Positions 7,690-22,600 of a stretch of 64,000 nt of DNA are shown in pieces. The position numbers and the translations under genes are program-made. This stretch comes from Tetranychus cinnabarinus (taxonomy: Eukaryota > Arthropoda > Arachnida > Trombidiformes > Tetranychidae). The DNA lies in NCBI GenBank assembly GCA_022266195.1, contig WHVY01000003.1, positions 9,858,001 to 9,922,000 of the forward strand. The letters are read 5' to 3'. The notes beneath the pieces were generated by a model that had not been told where the DNA came from, did not search any database, and saw only the letters and a program-made list of their open reading frames with translations. Position 1 is the first letter of the stretch. The number at the start of each line of letters is the position of its first letter.

Positions 7690-10600
7690 CTGTAATAGAA
7701 TAAAGAAAAGAGTTTGATTAGCAAAAAAAATACATATTTAAACGATAAAACATGGATAAAAGCCACATGAATGATTAAGTGTAAATTCAATTCTTACGAT
7801 GCTTCTAAACTGGTTAAAAGAAATTCTTTCATCTTTTTAAGATCATTTTTAGAAGGTTTTCCGATATTTGTTCCACTCAGAGTTATCTGCACTGAAGAAA
7901 TGCCGTCTTTAACCTCACTGACATCAATTTTAATGTCAGAAGGTCCAATTACAGGGTTAGCACCAGTTGTTGACTTGGAAGTTTCCCCGTGACCACTGCC
8001 ACTTGAATCACTGGGGTCTACTTTTCTTGGTGATGATGGATGAACATTGGATAAGGTCTTTCTTTTCATTCCTTCACTGGTACCTGAGGAAACAGGATCT
8101 AACGAGGTTGTCGGACTTTCTGCTGAAGGTTCCATTTCTTGAATATGACCTAAAATCTCGATTCCACATTGTTCACATTCGCAACTGTTGACCGATAATG
8201 GAACGCTTCCAGTTGAACTGAAACCAGATGAGGTATAGACTGATTCAGATGATAGACATTTGTTAAAATGTTTATTACATAAAACTCGATCATGACTACC
8301 ACTAGGCCCAGAGCCACAAGCAGATCCTGAACTTGGGCATCCACTTCCATGACCACATCCTCGACCACCACCAGAAGATTGTTGTCCAAAATTCCAAGAT
8401 AATCTTTTATGGATCGATGAGTCCTTTTCCTTTTTAATGTTTTCAATTGAATCAGCGGTATGGTAACGTCTTTCTCCACGAACACTTCGCTTTTGGTGTA
8501 AACGACTTTTCGCAGTATCCAAATCATCCTCATTTGGATCATTGGCAGTTGCAGCACTTGTCCCTTTTCCTGGAGAAAGTGTTGATGTTTCATAGGTATA
8601 ATAAAATTCAGGACTGTTACTTTCTCCAATCGAGATGATACTGGTATTGTAACCCGCCATTCCGGAGCTTGGTGGGATTAAAGGCGCTCCATAACCTTCA
8701 ACTGTATCGACTCCGGCCAAGGCACTAGAAATTGGATAACCTTCTCCCATTCCAGCCTCTGAGTCAAACGAGTGAACCGGTGAAGGACCTTCTGAAGGTG
8801 GAGCAGAGTGAACCTTTAAACCGGTAATGTTTTTCATTTTAACCAAAGGTGGCTTATTGGCAGCTGGATAGCCTGATGAGATCGGAAGTGATCGTTGAAG
8901 AGATCGAGGTGAAACAGATCGTTGGCGAGGAGCATTAGAAGAGGAAGAAGATGATGATGGAGGTGAAGCTGAAGGTTTAACTGTTGATTGATATTGCAAT
9001 AATTGTTGTTGTTGTAATTGTTGCTGAGACTGTGATTGCTTACTAAGCACAGGAACCTGAATTGAAGTTGTGACAGTTTTATCATTTATATGGAGGGTTG
9101 GAACATTAACTGATAAAGTATTGATGCTTGATTCATACATAGAATCATAAGACTTTTCACTACCAGCTCCTCGAAGGAGGAAAGCTCGTCTCTCTGGTCG
9201 AGGTGAAGTAATTGTAACAGATACTGGAGGTTGGCGAGTCTCCATTGAATGAGATCGACCAAAAGGCTCTAAATCTTCAACAGTCATACTTGGATTACGA
9301 AGTTCACCAAGTTCAAATGAGATGGCTCGAGACGGTAAAGGCTCACCATCGGGTCCATAGTTTTGAGATAAAAGGTTGGGTGTTGTTGAAGGTACAATCA
9401 TTAAGCTTGAGCCAAGAGCAAAGTTGGACTCTGAAATGTCCATAGAGCCAGATTGTGAACGCATCAGGGAAGACCGAGAAGATTGAGGTGATTGATTGGT
9501 AACTAATAGTGCAGTTCCTGGGAAATCAGGATCATCGTCATTTTCATTTTCATTTTCATTGTCAGTTCCAGTTCCAGTGCGAACCAGAGGATTCAATGTT
9601 GGTTTACTAATATTATCATTATTATTACTATTATTACTATTGTTATTACTATCGTTTTTGGTGATAATTTTAGCATCATCAGCATTGGCATTTTCAATAT
9701 CACTCTTTGCTTTATTCTTTTCCTGAGATTTAATAAATTGTTGTTTTGCTTCTTCATAATGATCTTGGGCTCGTTTGATATGTTCTAGCCAGGTTCGCGT
9801 TTCGGTGGTGTAAAGAGTGAAAAATGCACTAGCAACGTTAAATTCATTTAAATATATCACAATGAAACCAGATCCATCTTTCAATTCATGGGTAACAATA
9901 CGATCAACAAGGAAAGGCTGGCGAATCACTCTAACCTTATCACCTTTACGTCCAACTGATTTACAAATTAATAAGGTATCAGTGAAAAGGAAACAGTGAA
10001 CATCCAATTTACTTGAAGTGTAGGAATCTCGAAGCTTTAAGCCTGATCCTTCCAGCAGCAGTTGACGGATTCGAGAGCTAAGACAACCAGGCATTGGACA
10101 GGTAAGATTAAGTCGAGTAAACTCTTTGAGAACCTGAATAAAGAAACATTGAAAAATTAGAATCATGAATATCATAAATAGGCAACAAAAAAGTGCAAGT
10201 TACAGCAAAATACATTCAATTGTAAATTCACTGCAATAATATAAAACCAAGTAAAAAGATTCAAGACATTTACAATGTGAGAGATTTAAGATCTAAAATT
10301 TCAGTAAAGCTCTGGTAAATAGACAACAGAGATTCAAATGTGTCTTAATTTAATAAAATTTTCATTCTATTGTTGAATGTTTTTTTGAAAAAGACAATGT
10401 GATTCGAGTGGGAAAAGGGTAAAAAATTTTAAATACGAGTAAAAATAAAGAAAAGAAACTTAATTAAGTGAAGAAAAGTTGTTCTTTACGTTCTTAATGC
10501 CTATGTTTTTGTACAACTTCACCTGAAAGGGTAACCTTTTTATTTATTTTGGTTAATACCAAAAGTGACTTTAAATTCCTCTCGAGATTGTTGAAAATGA

Positions 10601-13600
10601 AAAGCATTTTAAAGACTAAATGGTACTTTGAATAGACACAAACACCCATAATACAATAATAATACAACTAATAATAATAATGATTAGATGTAAAGTAATC
10701 AAGATGAAAAGGTTTCAAAGGTAGATATTTTTGAATTATAAAAAGAGAGCAATGGATGAAGAAGACTGAAGAGACAAATTGAAGCTAAAAAAAGATGAAA
10801 AATGTACTTTGATGAGAAATCTTTCGTCTTTTATCCTTTCATCACTTAATATATACATGAATGTTACATATTTCATAAGAAGAGCAAGATAAAGATTTGA
10901 AAATCTGAATCTTTTACTCATATTCCAATGAGAATAAATACAAATTTATATTGAGTAGTCGAGATGTGATCATTTTTGTAAGCAGGTAACAAAAAAGCTC
11001 ACAAAAATGATAATTATCATTTGAAAAAGGCTCTCAGTTTACAAGTTTTCAAAATTATAAAATTTACAGAAGCAGAGTTTCAAATAACAAATAACATGAA
11101 TAATGAGATTTTGAAAGTTGCCGATAAGGAGCTCGAAAAGGTTGACTAATGATTAATATTGACAATTAGAATTAATTTCTTAACCCTTTTCCATTTGTCT
11201 CGTAGTTTTTATCAAGTCTAAGATGATTGAAGATGGTAAAAAGGTGAAAAGAGAATTGAAATTACAATACTTAGCATTTAAATTGAAAGCAACCCATTTT
11301 TATAATACATAATGTATTTAAATGGATATACTGAGAAATTTGAGTCAACTTTTTGAATCAAAATTTTGACAAAAATGTAAAAGTGTAACATTTACTGAGT
11401 ATTCAGCATTATCTGTGATGAAAAACAAATTTAATATGAGCTGATGTGGAATAAAAAAGGTAAACAAATTAAATGCATAGCAAGCATAATTTTATTTACT
11501 TTGAGCACTATTTGGGTGAAACTGGTTTAAAAATCTGGACAATTGAAAATTTCAACTTCATCTTGAGCAAAATGGTTAAAAATTGAATCAGTCAACTCAA
11601 GATTTGAATGAAAAAAAACAAACAATCGATAGTTGACTCTTGACTGGCCGTCTCCAAGAAAATTAATGACAATTTATTTCCTCAGAAATCAACCAAAACG
11701 ATCATGATAATGATGACGATAAACTGAATAGAAAGATCAAAGTTATTCCATTATTCCTTCAATATGCATCGGAAATCCGGACTTTGCTATGTTTCCCAGT
11801 AAATCCTTTAATCACTGAGATCAAGCAGTCCAATGAATAAGCGGAGTTGATAATTAAAACAATTTATGGACTGATATTCAATCCAACTTTACATAGAAAC
11901 ATTAACATTGAAAATAAACTGTAAACTCAGCCTTTTGATATAAAAAAGCTAGAAAAATGAAAGTCTAAGTAAAAATAAATTGAATCAAAGCAAGGTTTTA
12001 CTGTAAATCTGTATTTGAACTAAAGCTTTGGATGAATGTAATAAAATATCAAATTAATGAGCGAAAAAGGAAAACAAAATTTCCAATTTTTGTCAATGAT
12101 AATATTGAAATAATAATATACATAAGATATAAAGTAAATCAGTAAAATGTACAACATTGGAAAGGATAAAAGTGTCTCGATAAGCATAAAAAAAGCTCAT
12201 CTTTTTGATTCAACAATTGAAAAGGCTCAAGATTTGTTGAAATGACTAGCGATTTGGTTATGTATTATTTCAACAGTTAACATGATATTTAGTTAAGTGC
12301 ATAGATAAATAATAATAAACGTAATAATAAATAAAATAATCATCAAAATAATAACGATAAATAGTGATAAAATAAATACAAGATCCATATTACTGTTGAA
12401 GGCCTGAAGCAACAAACGATATTGTTTACGTTTCTGTAGTTTTTTTGCTTCTTCAAATCCAACAGAAATGTACAAAAAAAGAGTAATATTATATATATAA
12501 AGTTATAATAGCAATAATAGTGATGGCAATAATAGCAATAGCAATAATAGTAATAGAAAGTATAATAATAATCATTCGAATCATTAGATAATCTAAATAT
12601 AAGTAAAAACTCCCAGTGATTTTTGGCTGTAACTTGGAGTGAAATAAAAACATAGTTTCTTGTAGACTTGATGAGATTGAACAGTTTTTGTTTTTGCCTT
12701 TTCAACGTTAAATACATTGTTGGTGGTTGGGTAAAAGGAGTTGATGGGATGATGAAGGATGATGGGGATGAGGATGGGATAAGGAGGATGAGTGGAAGAG
12801 GACGAACGAAGAAAAAAGATTTTCTCTAAAAATAAATAAACATCAAGGCAATGAAACGTAAACAAACTGGAAAACTCAGATAATCTGATAGAGGATTTTC
12901 ATAAAAAAAGATGGTTTTACTTGTTATATAATAGATATATAAATATAAATGTAAATATAAAATATATTTACTCCATTTTGAGACTTTTTTGGGTGAAATA
13001 TTTTTTCCTTTAAACTTAAAGATTATCTCAAAGTGAGAAATAATGTTCAGAGTAAAGTAAATTTTTTCATTTTTTACACAATTCATATTATTATATTGAC
13101 AGGTAAAAGGTAAGAAAAGGTATAAGTGAAAACATTTTTCTTGTTAATGAATGTGAATAAAATGATATTAAAGGTTGCACTTGTAATTGGTTTAGGATTG
13201 TATTAAGATACAGATTTTGATTGAATTGAAAAATGTTTGTATCAACAACTAGATAAATATGAGTGTTTTTTGTTCATTGAATATGCGTAAAGTTATTCCT
13301 GGTTTCAAGTGAAATGTGAATCATGAATGTTGAAAATTGATAATAATAATTGTTCAACAGTGAATGCTATGAATTTAATTGGTATGGATAGCGAATGAAT
13401 TGAACTTTTGCACTCAATTTCATGTTCAACTTCATCTGTTGACAGGAATATTATCAATTGTTATTTCTATTTTCATCAATTTTCATGATAATAATAATGT
13501 TAAATAAAAGTAAATATTGAAAACGTTCAAAAATAACATTTTTATTGAAGGTAAAAAACTGAGAACCTTTTGAATGTTAAATTGATACAATGTAATGATA

Positions 13601-16600
13601 AATGATGTGAAGCGACAGTAATAAAATTATTGCAATATTATCATGTTATTATCACTAATATAAACGTTTTGTGATTAAATGTTGCCAAATTTTTATAGCT
13701 AAATGCCGAGTTACAAGAATCTTTTATCAAAATGTTCAGTTGGAAACTATCAAGTCAACCTTTTGATAAACTATTGTTATTTCAATTGGCAATAAAATTG
13801 TATTATGTTTGATCAAATTGGGTTGATTGTTGATAGATTGTTCAATATGTAGCGAGAAAAGATATCTTTCATGTTTTGATTAATTTATTGTTTTGAACTA
13901 ATACTGTATTCAAGCAGCTGTTTTTTCCTGTGTTTTCAGCATTTCAATGATAAAGTGATAAAATTATGATTTATGTAAATCAATAGGAAAGGAGTCTATA
14001 ATAATTAATTGGTAAAAAAAGGAGATAAAATGGTTATTTGATATTTAATCAATTTTATCGTAAATCAAGTCTAAATGCAAAAATAGAGTTAATTGTTGAT
14101 GATAGACTCGACTGTTTTTCAAGCCTGCCACTGCTAATGGTAGCGCAGCCTGAAATTATCATTATAAGGATGGTAATGATGATGACCATAGACCTTGATG
14201 AAGAGTTATTTTGTGTGTGTTTTGTTTCATTCAGTTTATTATCGATTGAACTTTTCTCTTCTTCCTCTAGATTTAAAGCTAATTCAGCATGTTCATGCTA
14301 ATAAATATATTAATAACATTATGTTCACCCGATTAGCTAAATATGATCATATGAGATGGCACAAGTTCAACTGTTACTGGTTGATAAATGAAAAGCTAAT
14401 GGTTACCAATTCAATCAGTTGAATGTATTTTGCAGTAAATGTTTACAGACGCTTCAATGATCAAAAACAAAACAACTTACCTTTTCAACTTCATCGTTGC
14501 TACTATCAAGAGCATCATAACTTTCAATACGGCTGACAATTGAGGCAAGTTTTTCCATATCATGTCGCCGACGGAGACAAGCGTCAACCTGGCATACAAA
14601 TTTTTCAACGGAATAATTCTGAAAAAGAAGAAAAAAAAGTCAGAACAAGAGTAAACAGGGAAAAATTTGTCAACAACTTTTATTCAAGTCAAATTGAAGT
14701 TGATTGAAAATCAAGTGTATGTTAAGTGTAAATATTTCAAGGGTTGTTCACGTTGCCTTGAATTGTTCAAGACTCGAGACTCTTTTTTTACCACAAAAGC
14801 AATATAAAATGTTAACCATTAATTGTGAATTGAAAGATGAAAATCCAAAAGCAATGTTAACCCAATCTTCAATGGAATCAACCTTTCAACTAATGTAATC
14901 TAATTGTATCTTATAAACATTGATATACTTTTTTGCTTCATGTGGGCCAAAAATAAACTTATAAAGTAACTACATTATCGATTCACAATGTTAGGGTCAT
15001 CTTTGTGAATACAATTTATATCAATAATAGCTTTGAGGTCTCTTTGCATTTGTTTGCTTCAATGGATAAAACAATGAATAATGTCAAGGCAAGGTGAACC
15101 ATCGGGGATAAATTTAACTTCAAGATTGACAATTTAATGAATGAAAATGAACGATTGAAGCATTTTTCGTCAACAATTCATCAGGGCCGGTAAAAAGAGA
15201 AGACAATTAGTAAATTAATCTAATTTACCATTGACTTTAAGGCAGCTTTCTGGTCATCGTCGTCAGTCTTTTTGAGAATGGCTTTAAGAAGAAGTGAATA
15301 CTTTGTTAATCTTTGCATAGGTTTTACAAGAAGATCCATTAAACGTAATCTGTCACAATCTTTCCGAGTTTCACACCACTGAAAGAGAAGAAGAAAAATG
15401 TTATAAAATTGTCAGAAAAGGTAGAAACAAATTCCGAGAAAAAGGATTCCTTTTTGTTTAAAACTTACCACAACATAAGCTTTGAATAATTCACTTTCTT
15501 TGTGCTTTTCCTTTACATAATGCAGGCAATTGCTGTGCTCCAGGCAGTATCTTACATAGGGTCTGAATATAACATCAAACTGTTGAAAAAGGAATGAAAT
15601 TGAAAAGACGAAAATTAGTTGATAATGAATATGTCAAAGGAATCGTTAAACAATCAGAAGGAATGGGAATTTCAAGTTTCCAAGAGACAGATAACAACAG
15701 TTAAAGGTAAAAGCAAATCATTTCTTGTGAAAGTTGAAAGAAAATGAAATTTCAATAAAAATGATAAACGATGGATGAATGATGATTTAAATATTGTGAA
15801 AAAATCACTTCCATTGACTATTATGTTTTATTCAAAAAAGTTGCCATTTTTTCATCATTTAACTTTCAATTTTCCGCTTTCCCTTCTTATTGACAATTAT
15901 TTAATATAATCGTCATTATACACAATTTTACACCAAAGGAAATTCAGGATTCAAAGGTGATAAAGATGAGAATGTAAATAAATTGTAGATTAATTAATTC
16001 AATGTTGATTTACAACGATTAATATTTAATTTCACTTTTGACTCGAGTGTTTGCTTGGTAAATATTTAGACAAGTTGAAAAGGTACAAAATTTGCAAAAT
16101 GTTTTCTCATTAATTTATCATAACTTTGATTGATTGAGATTGATTTGTAAATCATTTTGAAAAGTACAATTGAAATAATTGAATTGATGATCAAAATACA
16201 GTCTTCTAATTGTTGGTAAATGGGAGTAAAATTGGTAAATAATTTGCATAAATAATTTACTTTCTTTCAACCTAAATTAAGAAGGCAAAAATCAATTGAT
16301 TTATAAAACAAAAGCTAGTAAACAGAATCAAATTTAATGGCAATTAAATTGTTTCTGATTGACACCAGAAATGGTGAAAGGAAACAAAAAAAAAAGCTCA
16401 GAAAACAATGAAAAGTAAATAACTAAGAGCCAAAGTAAGTCAATATAAAAAAAGAGGAATCAATTCAATAGACTGAAAGTTATTGAACAATATATTGTGA
16501 GTATTAAATTGCGATAACCTGGTTAGTTTAACTTAATAACCATTGATTTTTTGTTCTTATTCAGTATTGGAAATTCATCAGTTGAAGAAAAGTTCTGCTA

Positions 16601-19600
16601 AAATAGAAAAGGAAAATTGACCAAAAAAGTATGATAAATGTAAGAATTTTTAACAGTTAGTTCAACTTTTGATGATGAAAAATATCTTGCAAGTGGTTGG
16701 GTCAATTTATTTCACTTTTCACATTTTGTTCAGTTCTCAATAAGGTTGATGATAAAACAAGTAAATTGTTTACTAGTTTATCGATCAGCTATCAGGTTAA
16801 AATTGCCTATTTCATGTTACAGGGAAAGTTGAGTTGAAGGGTTGACTTGAGTGACTTTGCTTTTAATCAATGTTAACCTTTAGCTTTGAGTTCAATGATG
16901 TAAAAATGTAAAGCTTGAAAACAATGGAAAGTTTGAATACAATGAGCAATCGATAATGTTAAAGGTTGGAGAAAGAAATTTGATTTTTTGGTCAATTATT
17001 GGGTTCGAGAAGCTTTTAAGACATTTCCAGATGGTGCATTTCAAGTATAATATGTTCAACTATTTGAGATATTTTACTTTTGGGTTTAATTTCACGCTGT
17101 TTCGCTTCCATTTAACTAAATTTAAACAAAAAAATCTAAATCATTTAGGCTTAAGTTGGAATTACAATGTTGAGAATGGTTTTCATGGATTCCCAATCAA
17201 TCACCAAACATGTTGAAATTTTGAAGAAAATAATTTTGTTCAGATTTTTTCTTCTTCTAGCTCTCGGTATTTGAGAGTTGCTAACTTGTGATGTTATTTC
17301 TTGAATTTAAAGTGGTTCAATGAGGGAAACTAAAGATGGTGAAAACAGGGTTTACATAGAAATAAGGAAATCGATTTTAAGTTAAATCGATAAAATGCTG
17401 ATCAAGTGAGTTGAGAGAGAAAGAGAAGACTGAATTTTCCCTGAATATGGTGTCAAAATAATTTGTAAGTGACAAGAGATTACAATATATGTACAGTGAA
17501 AAAAACAAAGTTTCAATGATGAAAAAAACAAGGTTACATTGTGAACAGTTTAAAGGTTACTAATGTAACTGTAATGAAACTCATCCTGTAAAACAAGTTT
17601 AATGTATTGTTGCTGTTAATGATGAGATAGATAAGCTAAACTGTCATTGGGAATTAAATTTGATATCATTTAAATCAAATTGGGATCAGTGATGAAAATG
17701 ATAATTACTAGAGATGGGAGTGGAAATGATGAAAATGAAAAAGGGAAGATTGATAACAAAAACGAGGTAAAAAAAGCGATGGAAACCCAAGTTTTGACTT
17801 GAACAAGACAATGGTGGTGTTGAGCAGAAAGGATTGAAAAAAAAGTGAATGATAAATTAGGCAGATTGGTGAATATAATTAGCAAATTAAATCAAAAATG
17901 TATTTGGAAGAGGACAGAATGAGATTAAATTATAGATGAAACCATGATAAGGATGATCAGCATGACTAACATGCAAATGGAAAGATTACAACGGAAATTT
18001 CAATAATGAAGGTGAAAATAGATGAATTATCAAGTTTTAGTTCAATTTTAACCCAAATTTTGAAACAATTTTCACCACCAAAAGGATGTAGATAAATATT
18101 GAACATTAACTAGACAATTATTGGGTCAAAAAGGGAAAATAGATTCAAGGAAATTCTGGTAAAATGAAGGAAAAGGGAAAAGGGTTGAAGATGACTTGAT
18201 ATTGAACTTTTCTATTGATTAGATGGATATTGATAAAAGACTATTTTTTTAATCAAAATTATGATAATTTTCAATTAAAGCTGGGAAGCAAAGATAATGG
18301 AATAATAGGAAACTTTAGCTGGTGAATCTGATGGTAGATAATAATGGATAAAAGTATGTAAAAAAGTAAGAAAAAAATGTTGATGGTTGTCAAGTTAACA
18401 TTGATATTTGCCTTCTAATGGATGGTAAACTGTTTTACTTGACTGTTTACGCCATAATACAACTTCCGAATGAAATAAAAGTGACAAAAATTCAAATTTA
18501 CGAACCATTGGTGATGAAGAGGAAAGTGGGTGAAATTGAAAGGGTGTGAAAAGATGGAGTGTTAAAGTTATCATGAGTTGTTAAGGAAAAGATGAAAAAG
18601 TTGAAAGTGTAGTTGGAAAAGAAGAAAAAAGTTAAGAATCATTTCCATCGTATTTATCTTCATCACCATCATCAGTGAGGATTTAAGGAAAGCCAGCAAG
18701 ATTAAATGAGACTGGACAAGTTGAAGCTTAAAATGAAAATCATCATGATAATGATAAAATATGGTATGATAAAGGTTGCTAGTAACAGTTTTTGTTATCA
18801 TTTATATTTTGCCCTTTTCTTTGTCTTCTCAGCTTAAATGTTTACAAGCTAGTAAAGTGAAGGGAAAACGATTTGTTGATTGTTAAAATGGTTGGTGATG
18901 ATGGTGATGATGGGGAAGGAGATATAACATAAGATGAAGATGAGATGATGAAAAATAAGAAAGGAATGAATCCTAACATTCACTCCATGATCTTCATCAC
19001 AAGTACAATTGAAGGAGAAGGATATAAATTTGGTAGGCGTCAATTTTATCAATATGAATGAGTGCGTGTGAATGTAAGTCTTGAAGCATTAAGATCATTT
19101 ATCTCTTATTTTTCATCACCACCTTCATCTTTCCTCTTCTAGTAAATTTATCTTTATCATTATTCTTTTCTCTCTCTCCTTTATCCTGCTTCTGAGTCTT
19201 GGAAACGGGTTGAGGTTCTTCATTTAGAGAGAGAGAGAGAGAGGGATGAAGAGAGTTGGATGAACAATATGGTAACGAAGAAATGATGATGATGGGGAGT
19301 GAGAACTGAGAAAGGTTGATGATGAGAAATATCTTTTGTGATGATTGTTATCCTTACATTGAGAAAGCCATCTTTCATGATGATTGGATTGAGAGGTTGA
19401 TGATTTTCTCTGGATGCTTTTAACATTGGTAATAGATGATGCATCCAGAAATAGTGATTTGCTTTATATACGTCCGTTATATTGGAAAACATTTTCTCGG
19501 TATCGATCTGTAGGAAAAGAAAAGAAGAAAAAACAATGATGAAAATAATAGTGATGGTTGATGATAAATAAGGTGAAGAGGCAAATAATAAACATATAAG

Positions 19601-22600
19601 CCTGGGAGAAAATAAAACATCAACAACAGGACAATAAAGTGACGATAGTGATGATGATGACAACTTCAATGTTACCTGTCAACATGCCTTTTAACCTAAC
19701 CTCAATCATGTCTGATCATCACACAAACACACTTAATCACAAAATACTTTACCTTACGACTCTTTACTGCTGTTGTTGTTGTTGTTGTTTACTTGATCCC
19801 AGAGGTAATATGCTTATGAATAACAGGGAGAGAGGAAAGTATGTGTGTCTGTGTGTGAGTGTATTATAAATATAAACACATGAAATATCATATGAGAGGC
19901 AAAAAATAGAATCAGAAATATAATCTTTAAGAATAAGAAGAAATAATCAGTCAAGTGATGCGGGAAATTTTTCTCTTGCTATGAATAGAAATGAATATCT
20001 ACAGTCGAATATGAGTTTGATCAGAACAAAAATATCTTTGCGCAAATAAGATGAAATCGTAAATATTTTAATCAATTTAACATTTTATCCAATCATCACC
20101 ATTAGGGTCGATTGTCTAACGTTTCATCTTATTCCCGAATGTATATTGATTGGATGTGAAAAATGGCCTGAGGAAGGAAAAGGACTGCCACGAAATTGTG
20201 GTAATAAAGGACTAAGTTATGATTAGTCAAGGTAATTGTCAAAGCCTTTGTAGGACACAAGATACAGGTATTTAGTAATAAGAATGGAATTAGTAGTGAA
20301 AGGATGAAACCATGTTGAGGTTGCTTTGTAAGTTGATTATTAATATTTGTTTGCAACTTGTCACTTAACATAATTGTTGATGATATGTGTTAGATGTGTG
20401 GGGATTAATAGAAGGAGAAAATGAAAGATAACTTACATCATTGAGAAGACATTCACCTTGAAGGTTACAAAGACAGGATAGGAATAGATCAGCGATAACT
20501 CTGAGGCGTTTAATGTAGAACACTTCGGTATGAAGAAGTTCCCAGATAGCGTCTTGCTGATTTTGCAGTTTCTTTGGCATAGTTTCCCAATTGGTAACAA
20601 TGCATCGCCAATGGTCTTCAAGGAAAAGAGATTCTTCACTTAACTGTTTAATGGAGATACTTGAATTGCTACTGTTGAGATTAAAAGTTGACCCAGTACC
20701 ACCAGAAACACTACTAGAAGTGCTTGTTGTTGAATTTGCACCATTGTTTAATTTCTGACGAGCTGCTTCCAACTTGTCCAACTCTGATTCAAATCTGAGA
20801 AGACCCACTTGGTCTGGAATACCATGAACACTGTACAAGTTAAGTAATTCCGTTAATTGGTCCATCTTTTCTCGATCCGTTTTAAATGGATTGGAGAAGA
20901 TGCCACCACTTCGACGAGCCAGTTGTCCTCGGCTTCCTTTGGAACTCTTTAATGTACCATCATGAGATAACGAGCTTCCAGTTTCCTCGAGGTAACTCTT
21001 ACGAGATCTAGAAAAAAAGAGGTACAACAGTAAGATTAATTGTGAAGGATAGAGATTAATGGCTGAGAAGTAATGGTTACTTGTATCGTCCATTGTTGTC
21101 AGATTGCCTCTCAATGGACAATTGAGAGAGAAGACGAAATTGTCTAAAAAGGATTTCTCGCAAGGCAAATTTTCAACCAATCCATCATCTGGTGATGATG
21201 TTGGAGTAAACAATATTTAAACATTTTACAATGAGATCAACAATCTTCTGACTCGTCTTTATCCTCCCTCTTTTTTTTCATTAGCCATGGTTTAAAATTG
21301 TCTATTGAAAACTGTAGCTTAGACAAAATAATTAACAAGACAATTAAGTTGTTGACTCGATTAGCTTAACAGTTCACACTTTCATCAGTGGTCATTTCAA
21401 TTTGTCAGACGTAAACTGATCCACAAGAAATAATATCTTACGAAGATGAAGTAAAATGAGCCGCAAAGCTGGCAAGTAAAATTCACAAAACATTTACATA
21501 AAACAAGTGAAAGTTAACACGTTTTGTCAATTAATTGAAAATCACAAAATAAGTAGGCAAACAATTAACAGATAAGTTAACAAGTTTATAATCAATTTAA
21601 ATAAGTGACTTAAATTACACTGAGAAAACAAAAGCATTGGACGATCGTCTGATTATTAAAAAAAATTAACATAAACAAAAGATCGGTCGCTTAGCAAGAA
21701 AGTTGAGGGACAGTTATCTAATTATGGACAGTATTTACATTTGTTAATTACATTGGGAATGTTACTAACTAGGATTTAATTAAAAATCTGTTATTTTTAC
21801 AGTTCTTAATGACATTTTCAATGAAACTTTAATTACCTAATTTATGTATCAATGGCAATAGCAAACGGATTAGATGCAATGGAATGTGAATAATTTTAAT
21901 CTTTGTTCAATGTTCCATCAACTGCTCTTGAAATGTCCATTGGTCAATAGGTAAGTATAAAATATCAACATTTATTTCATTTTATTGGTCTAATAATAAT
22001 AATTTATCTGTGTACATGGTCAAGAAACTGAAAGCAATTCCACAAAACCTTAAAGGAGTAAAATTTTAGGTCAACTTTAAAATTTCGTTGGTTTTCATTT
22101 TGAAAAGCCTTCTTCAAACAAGAATGGTCAATAATCAAAACCTGCAACTGGCAGGCATTTTGTGTGTTATTAATTAAAAATTTGGTAAATGCTTTAATAC
22201 AAAAATTGTTATTACTTTTGTCTTAAGAAGGTTTAAGATAATCTTTACTCACAATAATCAACTGTCATCCACTAAATCCACCATTTTCTTTGTCTTTCTT
22301 TTCGCTCTATTAATCACCTGACCAAAGCTTATCCTAAAAGCCTTGTCTAGTTCAAGCAAACCTCGATCTATCATGTAATCACTATCAATTTTATGGATTA
22401 TTTTCCCTATCATTTAATATTTAGATGGAATTAAAGTGAATGCCAAAATATAAAGTAAGTATTAATCAATTAATTACATTTTAAATAGAAATGAAGCAAA
22501 AAATCTTGAGCTTCATGTAAGAATCTTACAGCTGGATAAGCCAAACCTATTCAACGTTTGCTACAGTTTATCCTTTTCACGTTTCTTTCAGGCGATATTC

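Noticed and set aside
7794..7796. TAA as the true stop codon of the PLEKHG5 homologue
   Set aside because: It lies inside a good splice donor, and splicing restores the family's conserved ASEV ending. Kept only as a possible intron-retention isoform.
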